The notes beneath the pieces are model-generated. The model searched no databases. It was not told where the DNA came from and was given only the letters and a program-made list of their open reading frames with translations. The translations under genes and the position numbers were made by a program. 15,807 bases of DNA from CAZPMO01 sp964587515 (GTDB lineage: Bacteria > Pseudomonadota > Alphaproteobacteria > MPNO01): positions 1 to 15,807 of the forward strand of contig CAZPMO010000114.1 in NCBI GenBank assembly GCA_964587515.1. The letters are read 5' to 3'. Shown here in pieces: positions 1 to 6,143 of this stretch; the stretch's first letter is position 1, and each line of letters begins with the position of its first letter.

Positions 1-1260
1 GCCGGCCGAGAGGCTCGCGCCCGTGGGTACGCCCGAGACGGTCACCGAAAGAGTTTCCGAGACGTCGGTAAGTTCGGCGGTAATGTCGAGAGCGATGGCG
101 GTGTCTTCGTTGCCGGTGACATTGGTGACCGTCACAAGCGGCGGGTCGGCCTCCGGGTTCACCGTCACGGCGATATTCTCGATGGTCTGGGCGGTACTGC
201 CGTCGGATGATTCCACGCTGGTGGCTGTGACGCGGAGCGTGAAGTCGGCGTCAGAATCGGCCGGCGGGGTGATGGTCAGACCCGAAAGCTGAGCCAGGGT
301 CAGAGTCCAGGAGCCGTCGCCATTGTCGATGCCGGCCGAAAGCGTGGCGCCCTCGGGCACGCCGGCGATGGTGATCGTCAGGCTCTCCGAACCGTCGGTA
401 TCGGTCAGGGCGGCGGCGATATCCAGCGCAATGGCGCTGTCCTCGAAGCCTGTCACGTTCTGAACGAGGAGAGAAGGCGCGTCGGCGACGTCCGGTGTGG
501 TCTCGGTCTGGACTGGGAAAACTTCTTCCTCGTCCGTTTCGATCACGCGCGTCACGGTCTCGGATTCCGTTTCCTCTGCCGCTTTCTCGGCTTCCTCGGC
601 TTCCTCCGCCGCTTCCTGAACCTTCTCCGCTTCGATTTGCTCAGCTTCCAACTGTTCGGTTGCCGTTGTCGCCGCGGCGAGGGAAATTCCGGCGTTCTCG
701 AGCGCGACGGCGGCGGTGGTCTCGCCCGGCGCGATCAGATCGTCTTCGGTCTGGACCGGCGCGACAACAGCGGACGGTGTCGTGGCCTGGTCCGCCTGCT
801 CATCGGAATCGGTTTCGACGGTCTCGGCGATCTCGCGACCGCCCCGTTCGCGCCCGCGCGCCGCATTCGTCGTCCGTGTATCGGCCGCGACCGCGTTCGC
901 GTCTTCGTCGGTGAACTGAATTCCGGCGTCGGCGTCGTCGCCGATATCGAGGCGGGTGCTGGATTCGGTCTCGCCGTCGCCGCGCAGCGATACGGTATCA
1001 ATATCGGCGCCGTCGAACAGGTTGGCCTCGACGGCCCGGTCGACGCTCTCGGATCCGGCGTGAATGCTGGCCAGGAAATTCGGCATTGAGCCGCCCTGCA
1101 CGGCCTGCTCGCGATCCGACTGGTCCTGGTGCGATGAGGTGTCCTCGGACGCCTCCAGCGTTTGCGGCCCGTCCCCCGCGCCCAGCATTTCGGGATCAAC
1201 GGCGGCCATTAGCTGATCATCCAATGGTTGTGTATCGTCTATGTTCGACCAGTCTGACAT
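1..1260 (-). CDS. Large repeat-containing adhesin-like protein, N-terminal part (runs off left edge)
   Basis: The minus strand is open from an ATG at 1260 to the window edge, giving 420 codons with no stop, so only the N-terminus is present. An AGAAGGA ribosome binding site lies about 10 bases upstream. Residues 1-200 are acidic and low-complexity. Residues 201-235 are a Glu/Ala-rich stretch likely to be helical or coiled coil. From about residue 259 tandem Ig/cadherin-like repeats begin with a period near 112 residues: NVTGFEDSAIALDI at 268-281 recurs as NVTGNEDTAIALDI at 380-393, and GVPEGATLSAG (about 310-320) recurs as GVPTGASLSAG (about 410-420). There is no N-terminal signal peptide. 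Such repeats are typical of giant type I-secreted RTX adhesins, whose export signal is C-terminal. Secretion and adhesion are inferred; the repeats and missing signal peptide are seen directly. The calcium-binding and C-terminal parts lie outside the window. Confidence 0.82.
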   Translation of the reverse strand, partial: MSDWSNIDDTQPLDDQLMAAVDPEMLGAGDGPQTLEASEDTSSHQDQSDREQAVQGGSMPNFLASIHAGSESVDRAVEANLFDGADIDTVSLRGDGETESSTRLDIGDDADAGIQFTDEDANAVAADTRTTNAARGRERGGREIAETVETDSDEQADQATTPSAVVAPVQTEDDLIAPGETTAAVALENAGISLAAATTATEQLEAEQIEAEKVQEAAEEAEEAEKAAEETESETVTRVIETDEEEVFPVQTETTPDVADAPSLLVQNVTGFEDSAIALDIAAALTDTDGSESLTITIAGVPEGATLSAGIDNGDGSWTLTLAQLSGLTITPPADSDADFTLRVTATSVESSDGSTAQTIENIAVTVNPEADPPLVTVTNVTGNEDTAIALDITAELTDVSETLSVTVSGVPTGASLSAG

Positions 1261-1368
1261 TTCGTCCTATTCCTTCTAACCAGTCCCCTGGGTCTTCTGT
1301 CGCTTTTGCCGCGATCTGGGTTAAAGTTACCGGGAAACATTTAATTTGGATTTTAGGAAAATGCTTAA

Positions 1369-1387
1369 CGCGGCGGAAAACGCCGCG
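1369..1387. other. GC-rich hairpin upstream of the adhesin gene
   Basis: CGCGGCG (1369-1375) and CGCCGCG (1381-1387) form a perfect 7-bp stem around a GAAAA loop. No T-run follows on the plus strand and only a weak one on the minus strand, so it is not a convincing terminator. It lies between the CRP-like palindrome and a possible -10 box, so it may overlap the promoter or be part of the leader RNA. Apart from this and the palindrome, I see no gene in 1261-1537. Confidence 0.35.
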
Positions 1388-1392
1388 AATCC

Positions 1393-1408
1393 TGTGACAC
1401 TCGTCACA
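1393..1408 (-). promoter_or_regulatory. CRP/FNR-family palindromic operator candidate
   Basis: The sequence TGTGACACTCGTCACA is a perfect inverted repeat and fits the CRP half-site pattern TGTGA-N6-TCACA exactly. Its centre is about 140 bases upstream of the adhesin ATG. A TAAAAT hexamer on the minus strand at 1355-1350 could be a -10 box. The operator centre would then sit near -58, close to the class I activator position. The palindrome is visible; which CRP/FNR paralogue binds, and whether cAMP is involved, is inference. Confidence 0.5.
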
Positions 1409-1537
1409 GAGTGATGCAACTATAGCGGAAATGTCCGTAAATCAGGGGTGAGGCGCGGCGCGGCTTTCCGGCCCATTAATCATTAAGCCGGGCATGCGCG
1501 CCATCGCCGCCGCGGCGCGTCAACCTAAACAATAATA

Positions 1538-1593
1538 TGGTGCCCCCGGTGAGACTCGAACTCACACTCTGTTGCCAGAACTGGATTTTGAAT
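1538..1593 (-). pseudogene. 3' fragment of tRNA-Leu (anticodon loop to CCA), presumed attachment-site remnant
   Basis: On the minus strand the fragment holds the anticodon loop TTCAAAA, the 3' anticodon stem TCCAG, a variable arm TCTG-GCAA-CAGA, a T arm GTGAG-TTCGAGT-CTCAC, the 3' acceptor strand CGGGGGC, a discriminator A and CCA. The D arm, the 5' acceptor strand (expected GCCCCCG) and the 5' anticodon stem (expected CTGGA) are missing, replaced by unrelated bases from 1594 on. The loop implies anticodon CAA. It cannot be the lost half of the intact neighbour at 1603-1689, whose acceptor starts GCGGGTG. This fits host tRNA sequence left after integration at the anticodon loop. Confidence 0.8.
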
Positions 1594-1602
1594 GTGTGGT
1601 GT

Positions 1603-1689
1603 TGGTACGGGTGGCCGGACTCGAACCGGCAAGTCCTTGCGGACAGCGGCTTTTGAGGCCGCCGCGTCTACCAATTCCGCCACACCCGC
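1603..1689 (-). tRNA. tRNA-Leu(CAA)
   Basis: This is a complete 87-nt class II tRNA with encoded CCA. The acceptor is GCGGGTG/CACCCGT, with a G1-U72 wobble. The D arm contains GGCGGAATTGGTAGAC, the anticodon stem is GCGGC/GCCGC around loop CTCAAAA (anticodon CAA at 1655-1653), the long variable arm is GTCC-GCAA-GGAC, and the T arm is GCCGG-TTCGAGT-CCGGC. It sits 33 bases beyond the integrase stop and 9 bases before the broken tRNA-Leu copy. The position suggests that the element carries it and that it replaces the interrupted host leucine tRNA; that role is inferred. Confidence 0.96.
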
Positions 1690-1725
1690 GTCACGGAAAG
1701 GGTACAACGTCACAGTTTACGTCAC
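1689..1725. repeat. Three short direct repeats CGTCAC beside the integrase stop
   Basis: CGTCAC occurs at 1689-1694, 1708-1713 and 1720-1725, with start-to-start distances of 19 and 12 bases, filling the gap between the tRNA-Leu 5' end and the recombinase stop. Clustered short direct repeats near an attachment site can be arm-type integrase or excisionase sites. The motif is short, so chance is possible. Confidence 0.3.
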
Positions 1726-2714
1726 AAGTCGAGCTTCTCGACCGCCTCAAACAGGTTCGTCGGTGACAGGTGGGCGTACCGCATGGTCATCTGGATGGTC
1801 TTGTGGCCAAGCCACTCCTTGACCACCAGCAAGGGCACCCCTCGTTGCACCAGCCGGGACGCGCAGGTGTGTCGCAGGGCGTGGGGAACGTACTGATCGT
1901 CGCTCCCGTGGCCCAGGTGGTCCTTGGCGCGATCCCAGGCGTGGCGGATCGAGCCGCGCGACATATCGAAGGGCTTGTTGATCCCGCGTCGACCATGCAG
2001 GACATCCCGGGCCCGTCTGGTGAGGGGCACGGTGCGCGCCTCGCCATTCTTCGTGGCCCACACTGTGACATGGGGCTTCATGCCGTCGACGGCGACGTCC
2101 CGCCACTCCAGTCCGCGCGCCTCGCCTACGCGGAGCCCGGTGTCGACCAGTACAGCGACGAGGTCGTGCATGTCGGTCTTGCCCCATCGCTGGTAGAGCG
2201 TGAGCAGGGCCTGCTCCTCGTCCTCGGTGAAGAACCGGATGCGCCCCTTGGCCTCCTGGCGGCGCTCGATGTGCGGCAGGTGGTCGAGCCAGCGGCGCTG
2301 GTGGGCGAACCGCAGCATCTTCGAGAGTGCGGCGAGCTTCCGGTTGATGGTGCCGTTGCTGTTGCCCTTGTCCTCCAGATGCTCAATGTAGGCGTCAACC
2401 GCAAGCGCATCTATCGCACAGATGGGTTTGTTGAAGCCAAAAAAATTGACCGCCGCCTGCGAATTGAGCGCCGCCGTTTCTTCGCTGGCAGAGCCCTCCC
2501 ACACGCGCTTCATGACGCGGTCGCGGAGAGACCCAAGGGTCGTTGGCGCTGATCCGGTCTCCCCGCCCACGGGCAGGGGCTTGCCGGCCAGGAGGGCCGC
2601 GTTGAGTTCAGCCTCCAGTAACCTCGCCTCGTCCTCGGTGCGGCAGGACCGGCGTACACGCTGGCCCTCATGGGCCACGTCGACCTGCCATCGTTTACCT
2701 CGTGGTCTGATCAT
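1722..2714 (-). CDS. Tyrosine recombinase (integrase)
   Basis: The 330-residue protein belongs to the phage integrase (tyrosine recombinase) family, which cuts and rejoins DNA at attachment sites through a covalent 3'-phosphotyrosine. The N-terminus (residues 1-45) resembles a small arm-binding domain, residues about 60-148 fit the SAM-like core-binding domain, and 155-325 the catalytic domain. The catalytic set is complete: R195 in DTGLRVGEARGLEW, K222 in the beta-hairpin, H278 and R281 in HALRHTCASRLV, H304 in WLGH and nucleophile Y313 in MRYAHL. The ATG shares one base with the upstream regulator's TGA (TGATG), so translation is probably coupled. It is transcribed towards the tRNA-Leu gene. 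An intact active site argues that the element could still move or was recently mobile. Confidence 0.95.
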   Translation of the reverse strand: MIRPRGKRWQVDVAHEGQRVRRSCRTEDEARLLEAELNAALLAGKPLPVGGETGSAPTTLGSLRDRVMKRVWEGSASEETAALNSQAAVNFFGFNKPICAIDALAVDAYIEHLEDKGNSNGTINRKLAALSKMLRFAHQRRWLDHLPHIERRQEAKGRIRFFTEDEEQALLTLYQRWGKTDMHDLVAVLVDTGLRVGEARGLEWRDVAVDGMKPHVTVWATKNGEARTVPLTRRARDVLHGRRGINKPFDMSRGSIRHAWDRAKDHLGHGSDDQYVPHALRHTCASRLVQRGVPLLVVKEWLGHKTIQMTMRYAHLSPTNLFEAVEKLDL

Positions 2715-3064
2715 CAGTTCTTCTCCATGATGTTGGTCAGTCTCTCGATGAACTTCTCCCCCTGGGGCGTCAACTGGACCTGCTTGCTGCGGGTGTCCAT
2801 CGGGTCACGCCCGTCGGCGACGTATCCCGGCCCCTCTTTTTTGCGCCACGTCCAGTCGGTCCACAGGGAAATGAGCCTGCTCGCCGCGCTCTGGCTGACG
2901 CCGATGCGTTTGATCAGGTCTTTCACCCTCATGGGCTCCCTATTCAGCGATATGTCCACCAGTGCGAGGGCGCTCGCGACCGGCATATCAGCATCCACCT
3001 CCCGAAACGCACTCAGGACTGCATGGATTTTTCTGAGTTGTTTGGTTTCTGTCCTGTTCAGCAT
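2714..3064 (-). CDS. MarR-like winged-helix DNA-binding protein
   Basis: The 116-residue protein has a winged helix-turn-helix. MRVKDLIKRIGVSQSAASRL (about 45-64) is the HTH, with the recognition helix at SQSAASRLISL. The following hairpin ends in DPMDTRSKQVQLTPQGEKF (about 87-105), the DxRxK-x-LTxxG pattern typical of MarR-type wings. The lone TRSKQVQLTP strand and C-terminal helix complete the fold. Its stop overlaps the integrase start, which suggests it controls integrase expression or acts as a recombination directionality factor. MarR-like proteins are common in temperate podophages. The exact target is unknown. Confidence 0.8.
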   Translation of the reverse strand: MLNRTETKQLRKIHAVLSAFREVDADMPVASALALVDISLNREPMRVKDLIKRIGVSQSAASRLISLWTDWTWRKKEGPGYVADGRDPMDTRSKQVQLTPQGEKFIERLTNIMEKN

Positions 3065-3263
3065 CAGAGCTTTCTCCCCTATCCTGCGGACCCCAGCGGG
3101 TACGTTTCTGATTTACCACCACGTACAACCGACCGACCCACAGACACAGCGTTCCGTCACTGATTTCTACATCTATGGGCCAGCGACCACAAGTGCAACC
3201 ATTCCACTCCGAATATAGTTCTATGAAAGGGAGCGCCTTGGTGTAGACGAAAAATTTTCTCAC
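2988..3263 (-). CDS. Small unknown protein, doubtful
   Basis: A 91-residue reading frame starts at GTG 3263, preceded by GAGG six bases upstream; an alternative GTG lies in frame at 3275. The first 50 residues are rich in aromatic and hydrophobic residues and contain YSEWNGCTCGRWPIDVEI, which looks protein-like. The last 25 residues overlap the start of the MarR-like gene in another frame and look like shadow sequence. Without this ORF, 3065-3394 would be a 330-base gap in an otherwise tightly packed operon. I do not recognise a family. It may be real, a decayed gene, or noncoding. Confidence 0.35.
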   Translation of the reverse strand: MRKFFVYTKALPFIELYSEWNGCTCGRWPIDVEISDGTLCLWVGRLYVVVNQKRTRWGPQDRGESSDAEQDRNQTTQKNPCSPECVSGGGC

Positions 3264-3394
3264 GTTCAGCCTCACATTTTTGCATAGGTTATCGGCTGGG
3301 TCACAAATGTCCCAGCAGGCTCAATTTACGGTATTTGCGGATCAATCCCATGACCGATGTGGCCACGGGAATTGCTCTAGGGCCAACCTGATGT
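3264..3394. other. Noncoding spacer inside the element
   Basis: This is the only clear spacer in the minus-strand operon and has lower GC than the surroundings. GCTGGG (3295-3300) and CCCAGC (3311-3316) can pair around a 10-base loop, with no T-run. It may hold an internal promoter or operator for the regulator-integrase pair, but I see no convincing -35/-10 pair. Confidence 0.35.
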
Positions 3395-3658
3395 TTATCG
3401 GTAGTCTTTTAGGCTGGCCGCTAGATCAACAAGATCGTCGATGATGTCGTTGATCCCTGGCATCACGTTCCGCCGGTGATCGGGGGCTATGCGGATAACC
3501 GTGCGACCGTTCTCCGAAGTGGAGACGAACACACCTTGGTCCTCCAGATATTGCACCCGCCGCCTCGTGGTTGTCCGCGCATCCCCTGTGGCTCGCGCCA
3601 ACGAGGATATATCCAACGGGGCACCTTGCAGTTCACCAATGGTATCGTGGGTGTTCAT
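3395..3658 (-). CDS. Small winged-helix DNA-binding protein
   Basis: The 87-residue protein has an HTH at about 14-42 (PLDISSLARATGDARTTTRR then a second helix VQYLEDQG) and a wing at 43-58 with NGRTVIRIAP. The C-terminal helix (66-87) is acidic and amphipathic and could mediate dimerisation. It fits a MarR- or replication-initiator-like winged helix and probably regulates the element. Its ATG overlaps the upstream stop by ATGA, a sign of translational coupling. The specific family is not certain. Confidence 0.7.
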   Translation of the reverse strand: MNTHDTIGELQGAPLDISSLARATGDARTTTRRRVQYLEDQGVFVSTSENGRTVIRIAPDHRRNVMPGINDIIDDLVDLAASLKDYR

Positions 3659-3936
3659 GTCAGTTCCTTCTCGACATACATCGCGAACGCCTTGAACTCG
3701 GGGATGTACTTCCCGTTGGCGTCCGTCATGAGGTTTCCCGCCGCCGACAGCATGCGGCCCATGTCCAGGCCGAGGGTGTCGGTGACGATCTTGAAAGCGT
3801 AGGCGACGGCGAGAACCTGCTCGTCCTTCGCTGCACCGTGGTCGCGGACGTGGTACTGCATCTTGTCGATGATGCTGAATGTCTCAGCAGCGATGCGGCT
3901 GACGTCCGCGTTGTTCACGCGGTCCATGTTGGTCAC
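3655..3936 (-). CDS. Small phage-like protein of unknown function
   Basis: The 93-residue, mostly helical soluble protein has no obvious catalytic motif. It reads as a helical bundle with AETFSIIDKMQ (about 17-27), DEQVLAVAYAFKIVTDTLGL (about 38-57), and a C-terminal PEFKAFAMYVEKEL. The start is a GTG overlapping the upstream TGA (GTGA); an ATG three codons further in is an alternative. It overlaps its neighbours at both ends, so it belongs to the operon. It resembles small early proteins of podophages in general character, but I cannot name the family. Confidence 0.65.
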   Translation of the reverse strand: MTNMDRVNNADVSRIAAETFSIIDKMQYHVRDHGAAKDEQVLAVAYAFKIVTDTLGLDMGRMLSAAGNLMTDANGKYIPEFKAFAMYVEKELT

Positions 3937-4433
3937 GCCTTGCTGTCCTCCTTTTGCTCCTTGAGGATGTCCCGACCGTCTCTGCGGTTCAGGACGCGAT
4001 ATGCGCCGTCGGCGTTCCGGGTGCGGCGCTTGATGTCGAGCAGCAGCGTCGAGTAGAGGGCGGCGTTGCGCTCGCGGTAATCACGGAAGCGAACCTCGTC
4101 CTCGACGGCAGCGCCTATGTCGAGGCAGATTTCGGTGAACTTGCGCTCGACCGAGATGGTGCTGATCACCGTGCGGAGGACGAGGAAGGCAATTACCTCG
4201 GGCTCGACGTCCACGATGATCTTGGCGGCACCTAGATGGCGGGCTGCGCGCCGGTCGCTGGCTTTCACAAGGAAGTCCTGTATCCCCTCGGTGAGGGGGC
4301 GGATCGTGCTTCGCACAAGGTAGGACCCTGTGTGCGTGTCGGCCTCCGGAGCCCGGATGATAGCCGTGCGCCGCGCCGGGTCAACAACGGAGAGTATCAG
4401 GACCGACCAATTCCTGCGCTTGTCGCGACGCAA
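3933..4433 (-). CDS. T7-type RNA polymerase N-terminal-domain protein without catalytic domain
   Basis: Residues 76-87 (VEPEVIAFLVLR) and 106-116 (IGAAVEDEVRF) match in order and spacing the N-terminal domain of T7 RNA polymerase, where recalled sequence reads KPEAVAYITIK and IGRAIEDEARF; the helices on both sides also align. This corresponds to roughly residues 120-200 of the about 880-residue phage enzyme. The palm, fingers and catalytic Asp residues are absent. The stop overlaps the next gene's GTG (GTGA), so the short form looks settled in the operon rather than freshly broken. The drawn start is TTG at 4433, with no good ribosome binding site; GTG at 4316 or 4268 is possible, and the frame stays open into yqaA. 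It could be a regulator, a decoy against phage transcription, or a remnant. Confidence 0.72.
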   Translation of the reverse strand: MRRDKRRNWSVLILSVVDPARRTAIIRAPEADTHTGSYLVRSTIRPLTEGIQDFLVKASDRRAARHLGAAKIIVDVEPEVIAFLVLRTVISTISVERKFTEICLDIGAAVEDEVRFRDYRERNAALYSTLLLDIKRRTRNADGAYRVLNRRDGRDILKEQKEDSKA

Positions 4434-4477
4434 TGGGGCTGGTACACACCGCGCGGCCGGGTAAAGGGAGCCGAAAC

Positions 4478-5059
4478 GTGCTGCGTGGACTGTATGACTG
4501 GGTGATGGGGCTGGCGGCCCGGCGCGACGCGGTATGGGCTTTGGCCGCGATTGCCTTCATCGAAAGCTCGGTCTTCCCGGTGCCGCCCGACGTGCTGCTG
4601 ATCCCCATGGTCCTGGCCACCCGCGACCGCGCTTGGCGCTTCGCCGCGATCTGCACCATCGCATCCGTGCTGGGCGGCATGCTGGGCTATGCCATCGGCC
4701 ATTATCTGTTCGAGGCGGCGGGGCGGCCGGTCCTCGAATTTTACGGCTATGGCGGCCAGTTCGAGGATTTCCGGGGGCGCTACAACGAATGGGGCGCGTG
4801 GATCGTGTTCATCGCCGGCATCACGCCGTTCCCGTATAAGGTGATTACCATCGCCAGCGGCGTCACCGAGCTCAACGTGGCGACTTTCACCATCGCCTCG
4901 GTGCTGGCGCGCGGCCTGCGTTTCTTCATCGTTGCCGCGCTGCTGTGGTGGATCGGCCCGCCGATCCGCGACTTCATCGAACGCCGCCTCGCCCTGATGA
5001 CTATTTTATTCTGCATCCTGTTGATCGGCGGCTTCGTACTCGCCAAATACGCCCTATGA
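4478..5059 (+). CDS. YqaA/DedA-type (VTT domain) inner-membrane protein
   Basis: The 193-residue protein fits the DedA/YqaA family of membrane proteins, which are linked to lipid carrier handling and envelope homeostasis. The family hallmark ESSVFPVPPDVLLIP (about 29-43) is present, followed by a glycine-rich helix, and ITPFPYKVITIASG (about 115-128) with LARGLRFF (143-150). Four or more hydrophobic segments are visible. I choose the GTG at 4478 because AAAGGGAG lies just upstream; an in-frame ATG at 4433 lacks a ribosome binding site. Its stop overlaps dsbB by ATGA. The mobile element ends close to its start, so its native promoter may have been displaced. Confidence 0.88.
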   Translation: MLRGLYDWVMGLAARRDAVWALAAIAFIESSVFPVPPDVLLIPMVLATRDRAWRFAAICTIASVLGGMLGYAIGHYLFEAAGRPVLEFYGYGGQFEDFRGRYNEWGAWIVFIAGITPFPYKVITIASGVTELNVATFTIASVLARGLRFFIVAALLWWIGPPIRDFIERRLALMTILFCILLIGGFVLAKYAL

Positions 5060-5556
5060 GGAACGGAACCGTCGCCCTCGCCGTCCGCCACGCGCCGGCC
5101 CTGATCGCGGCCGCCAGCGTGATCATTCTCGGCACCGCGCTGGCCTCGCAATATTGGGGCGATCTCGCGCCCTGCAAGCTCTGCATCTGGCAGCGCTGGC
5201 CCTATGTGGCGACGATCGCATTGGGCGTGATCGCCTGCTTTGCCGCGGGCCCACCGCGCCAGGCGCTGATCGCGCTTTGCGGGCTGATCTTCGCCGTCGG
5301 CGCGGCAATCGCCGTCTATCACGCCGGCGTCGAGCAGGGCTGGTTCGCCGGTCCGACCACGTGCAGCGGCGACGCCACCCAGGCCAATACGCTCGAGGAA
5401 TTGCGCCGCCAGCTACTGGCCCAGCCCGTGGTGCGCTGCGACGAAATCCCGTGGTCGCTGTTCGGGATATCCATGGCCGGGTACAATGCCATTGTCTCGG
5501 CCGGGCTGGCGGTGGCGAGCTTCTACGCGGCTTGGCGCGTGACGGGGAAACGATGA
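5056..5556 (+). CDS. dsbB: Disulfide bond formation protein B (quinone-linked oxidase of DsbA)
   Basis: DsbB is a four-helix inner-membrane protein that reoxidises periplasmic DsbA and passes electrons to ubiquinone. This 166-residue protein has the CxxC pair C40/C43 in PCKLCIWQRWPY and the second periplasmic pair C103 (TTCSGD) and C128 (VRCDEIPW), matching the two DsbB pairs. Hydrophobic helices lie at about 12-31, 48-63, 70-89 and 136-160. The ATG overlaps the yqaA stop, and its own stop overlaps coq7 by ATGA. Pairing with a ubiquinone-synthesis gene fits its dependence on quinone. Confidence 0.93.
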   Translation: MRNGTVALAVRHAPALIAAASVIILGTALASQYWGDLAPCKLCIWQRWPYVATIALGVIACFAAGPPRQALIALCGLIFAVGAAIAVYHAGVEQGWFAGPTTCSGDATQANTLEELRRQLLAQPVVRCDEIPWSLFGISMAGYNAIVSAGLAVASFYAAWRVTGKR

Positions 5557-6131
5557 GCGACGACGGCGCGAAACCACGTCCCAAAACCACCGGCGAAGGC
5601 CGCATGCCGGGCGATCCCACGCGCACCGAAATCGTCGAGCGCATGATCCGCGTCGATCATGCCGGCGAGTATGGCGCGGTGCGGATCTATGAGGGTCAGC
5701 GCGCGGTGCTGCGGCGCGGCGAGGCCGCCGAGATCATCGACGAGATGGCCGACAAGGAGGCCGAGCATCTGGCGCGATTCAACGAGATCGTCGGCGCGCG
5801 CGGCGTGCGTCCGACGGCGCTGCTGCCGCTCTGGCACGCGGCCGGTTTCGCGCTGGGCGCGGCGACCGCGCTGATGGGCGAGCGCGCTGCGATGGCGTGC
5901 ACCGCGGCGGTCGAGGAAGTGATCGACGAACATTATGCCGATCAGGCCCGGCGGCTGGGCGATGACGAGGCGGAGTTGCGCGCCACCGTCGAGGAATTCC
6001 GCGCCGATGAAGCCGCCCACCGCGAGACCGCGCTGGCCGCCGGCGCCGAGCAGGCACCCGGTTACGAGACGCTCACCGCCGCCATCAAGACCGGCTCACG
6101 CCTCGCCATCTGGCTCTCGACCAGGATTTGA
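5553..6131 (+). CDS. coq7: 5-demethoxyubiquinol 5-hydroxylase (COQ7 family, diiron)
   Basis: COQ7 inserts the last hydroxyl group of ubiquinone using a carboxylate-bridged diiron centre, peripherally bound to the inner membrane. In this 192-residue protein the six expected ligands are present with family spacing: E39 (DHAGEYGA), E69 and H72 (DKEAEHL), E121 (AAVEEVIDEHY), and E153 and H156 (DEAAHRE). The N-terminal 25 residues are a polar extension. It is the last gene of the yqaA-dsbB-coq7 unit and ends 12 bases before a convergent gene. Confidence 0.95.
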   Translation: MSDDGAKPRPKTTGEGRMPGDPTRTEIVERMIRVDHAGEYGAVRIYEGQRAVLRRGEAAEIIDEMADKEAEHLARFNEIVGARGVRPTALLPLWHAAGFALGAATALMGERAAMACTAAVEEVIDEHYADQARRLGDDEAELRATVEEFRADEAAHRETALAAGAEQAPGYETLTAAIKTGSRLAIWLSTRI

Positions 6132-6143
6132 GGCAGTGGGCGC

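Larger units (their letters stand above)
1538..4433 (-). mobile_element. Minimal tRNA-Leu-associated integrative element (phage-derived)
   Basis: A tyrosine recombinase, two winged-helix regulators, small phage-like proteins and a T7-type RNA polymerase N-terminal-domain protein are packed on the minus strand between a broken tRNA-Leu copy and the core gene yqaA. The left end is well defined: the tRNA-Leu remnant at 1538-1593 loses its 5' half exactly at the anticodon loop, as expected for tyrosine integrases that cross over there. No matching tRNA 5' half is visible on the right, so the right end (about 4316-4470) is uncertain and may have been deleted. No structural, packaging, replication or lysis genes are present. 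It may be a satellite-like element or a decayed T7-like prophage. Confidence 0.6.

Noticed and set aside
495..1397. Plus-strand frames in the adhesin region
   Set aside because: They are Arg/Ser/Pro-rich shadows. The minus strand is continuously open and shows true tandem repeats.
1770..2552. 260-codon plus-strand frame opposite the integrase
   Set aside because: The minus strand carries a complete tyrosine recombinase with all catalytic residues; the plus frame shows no family features.
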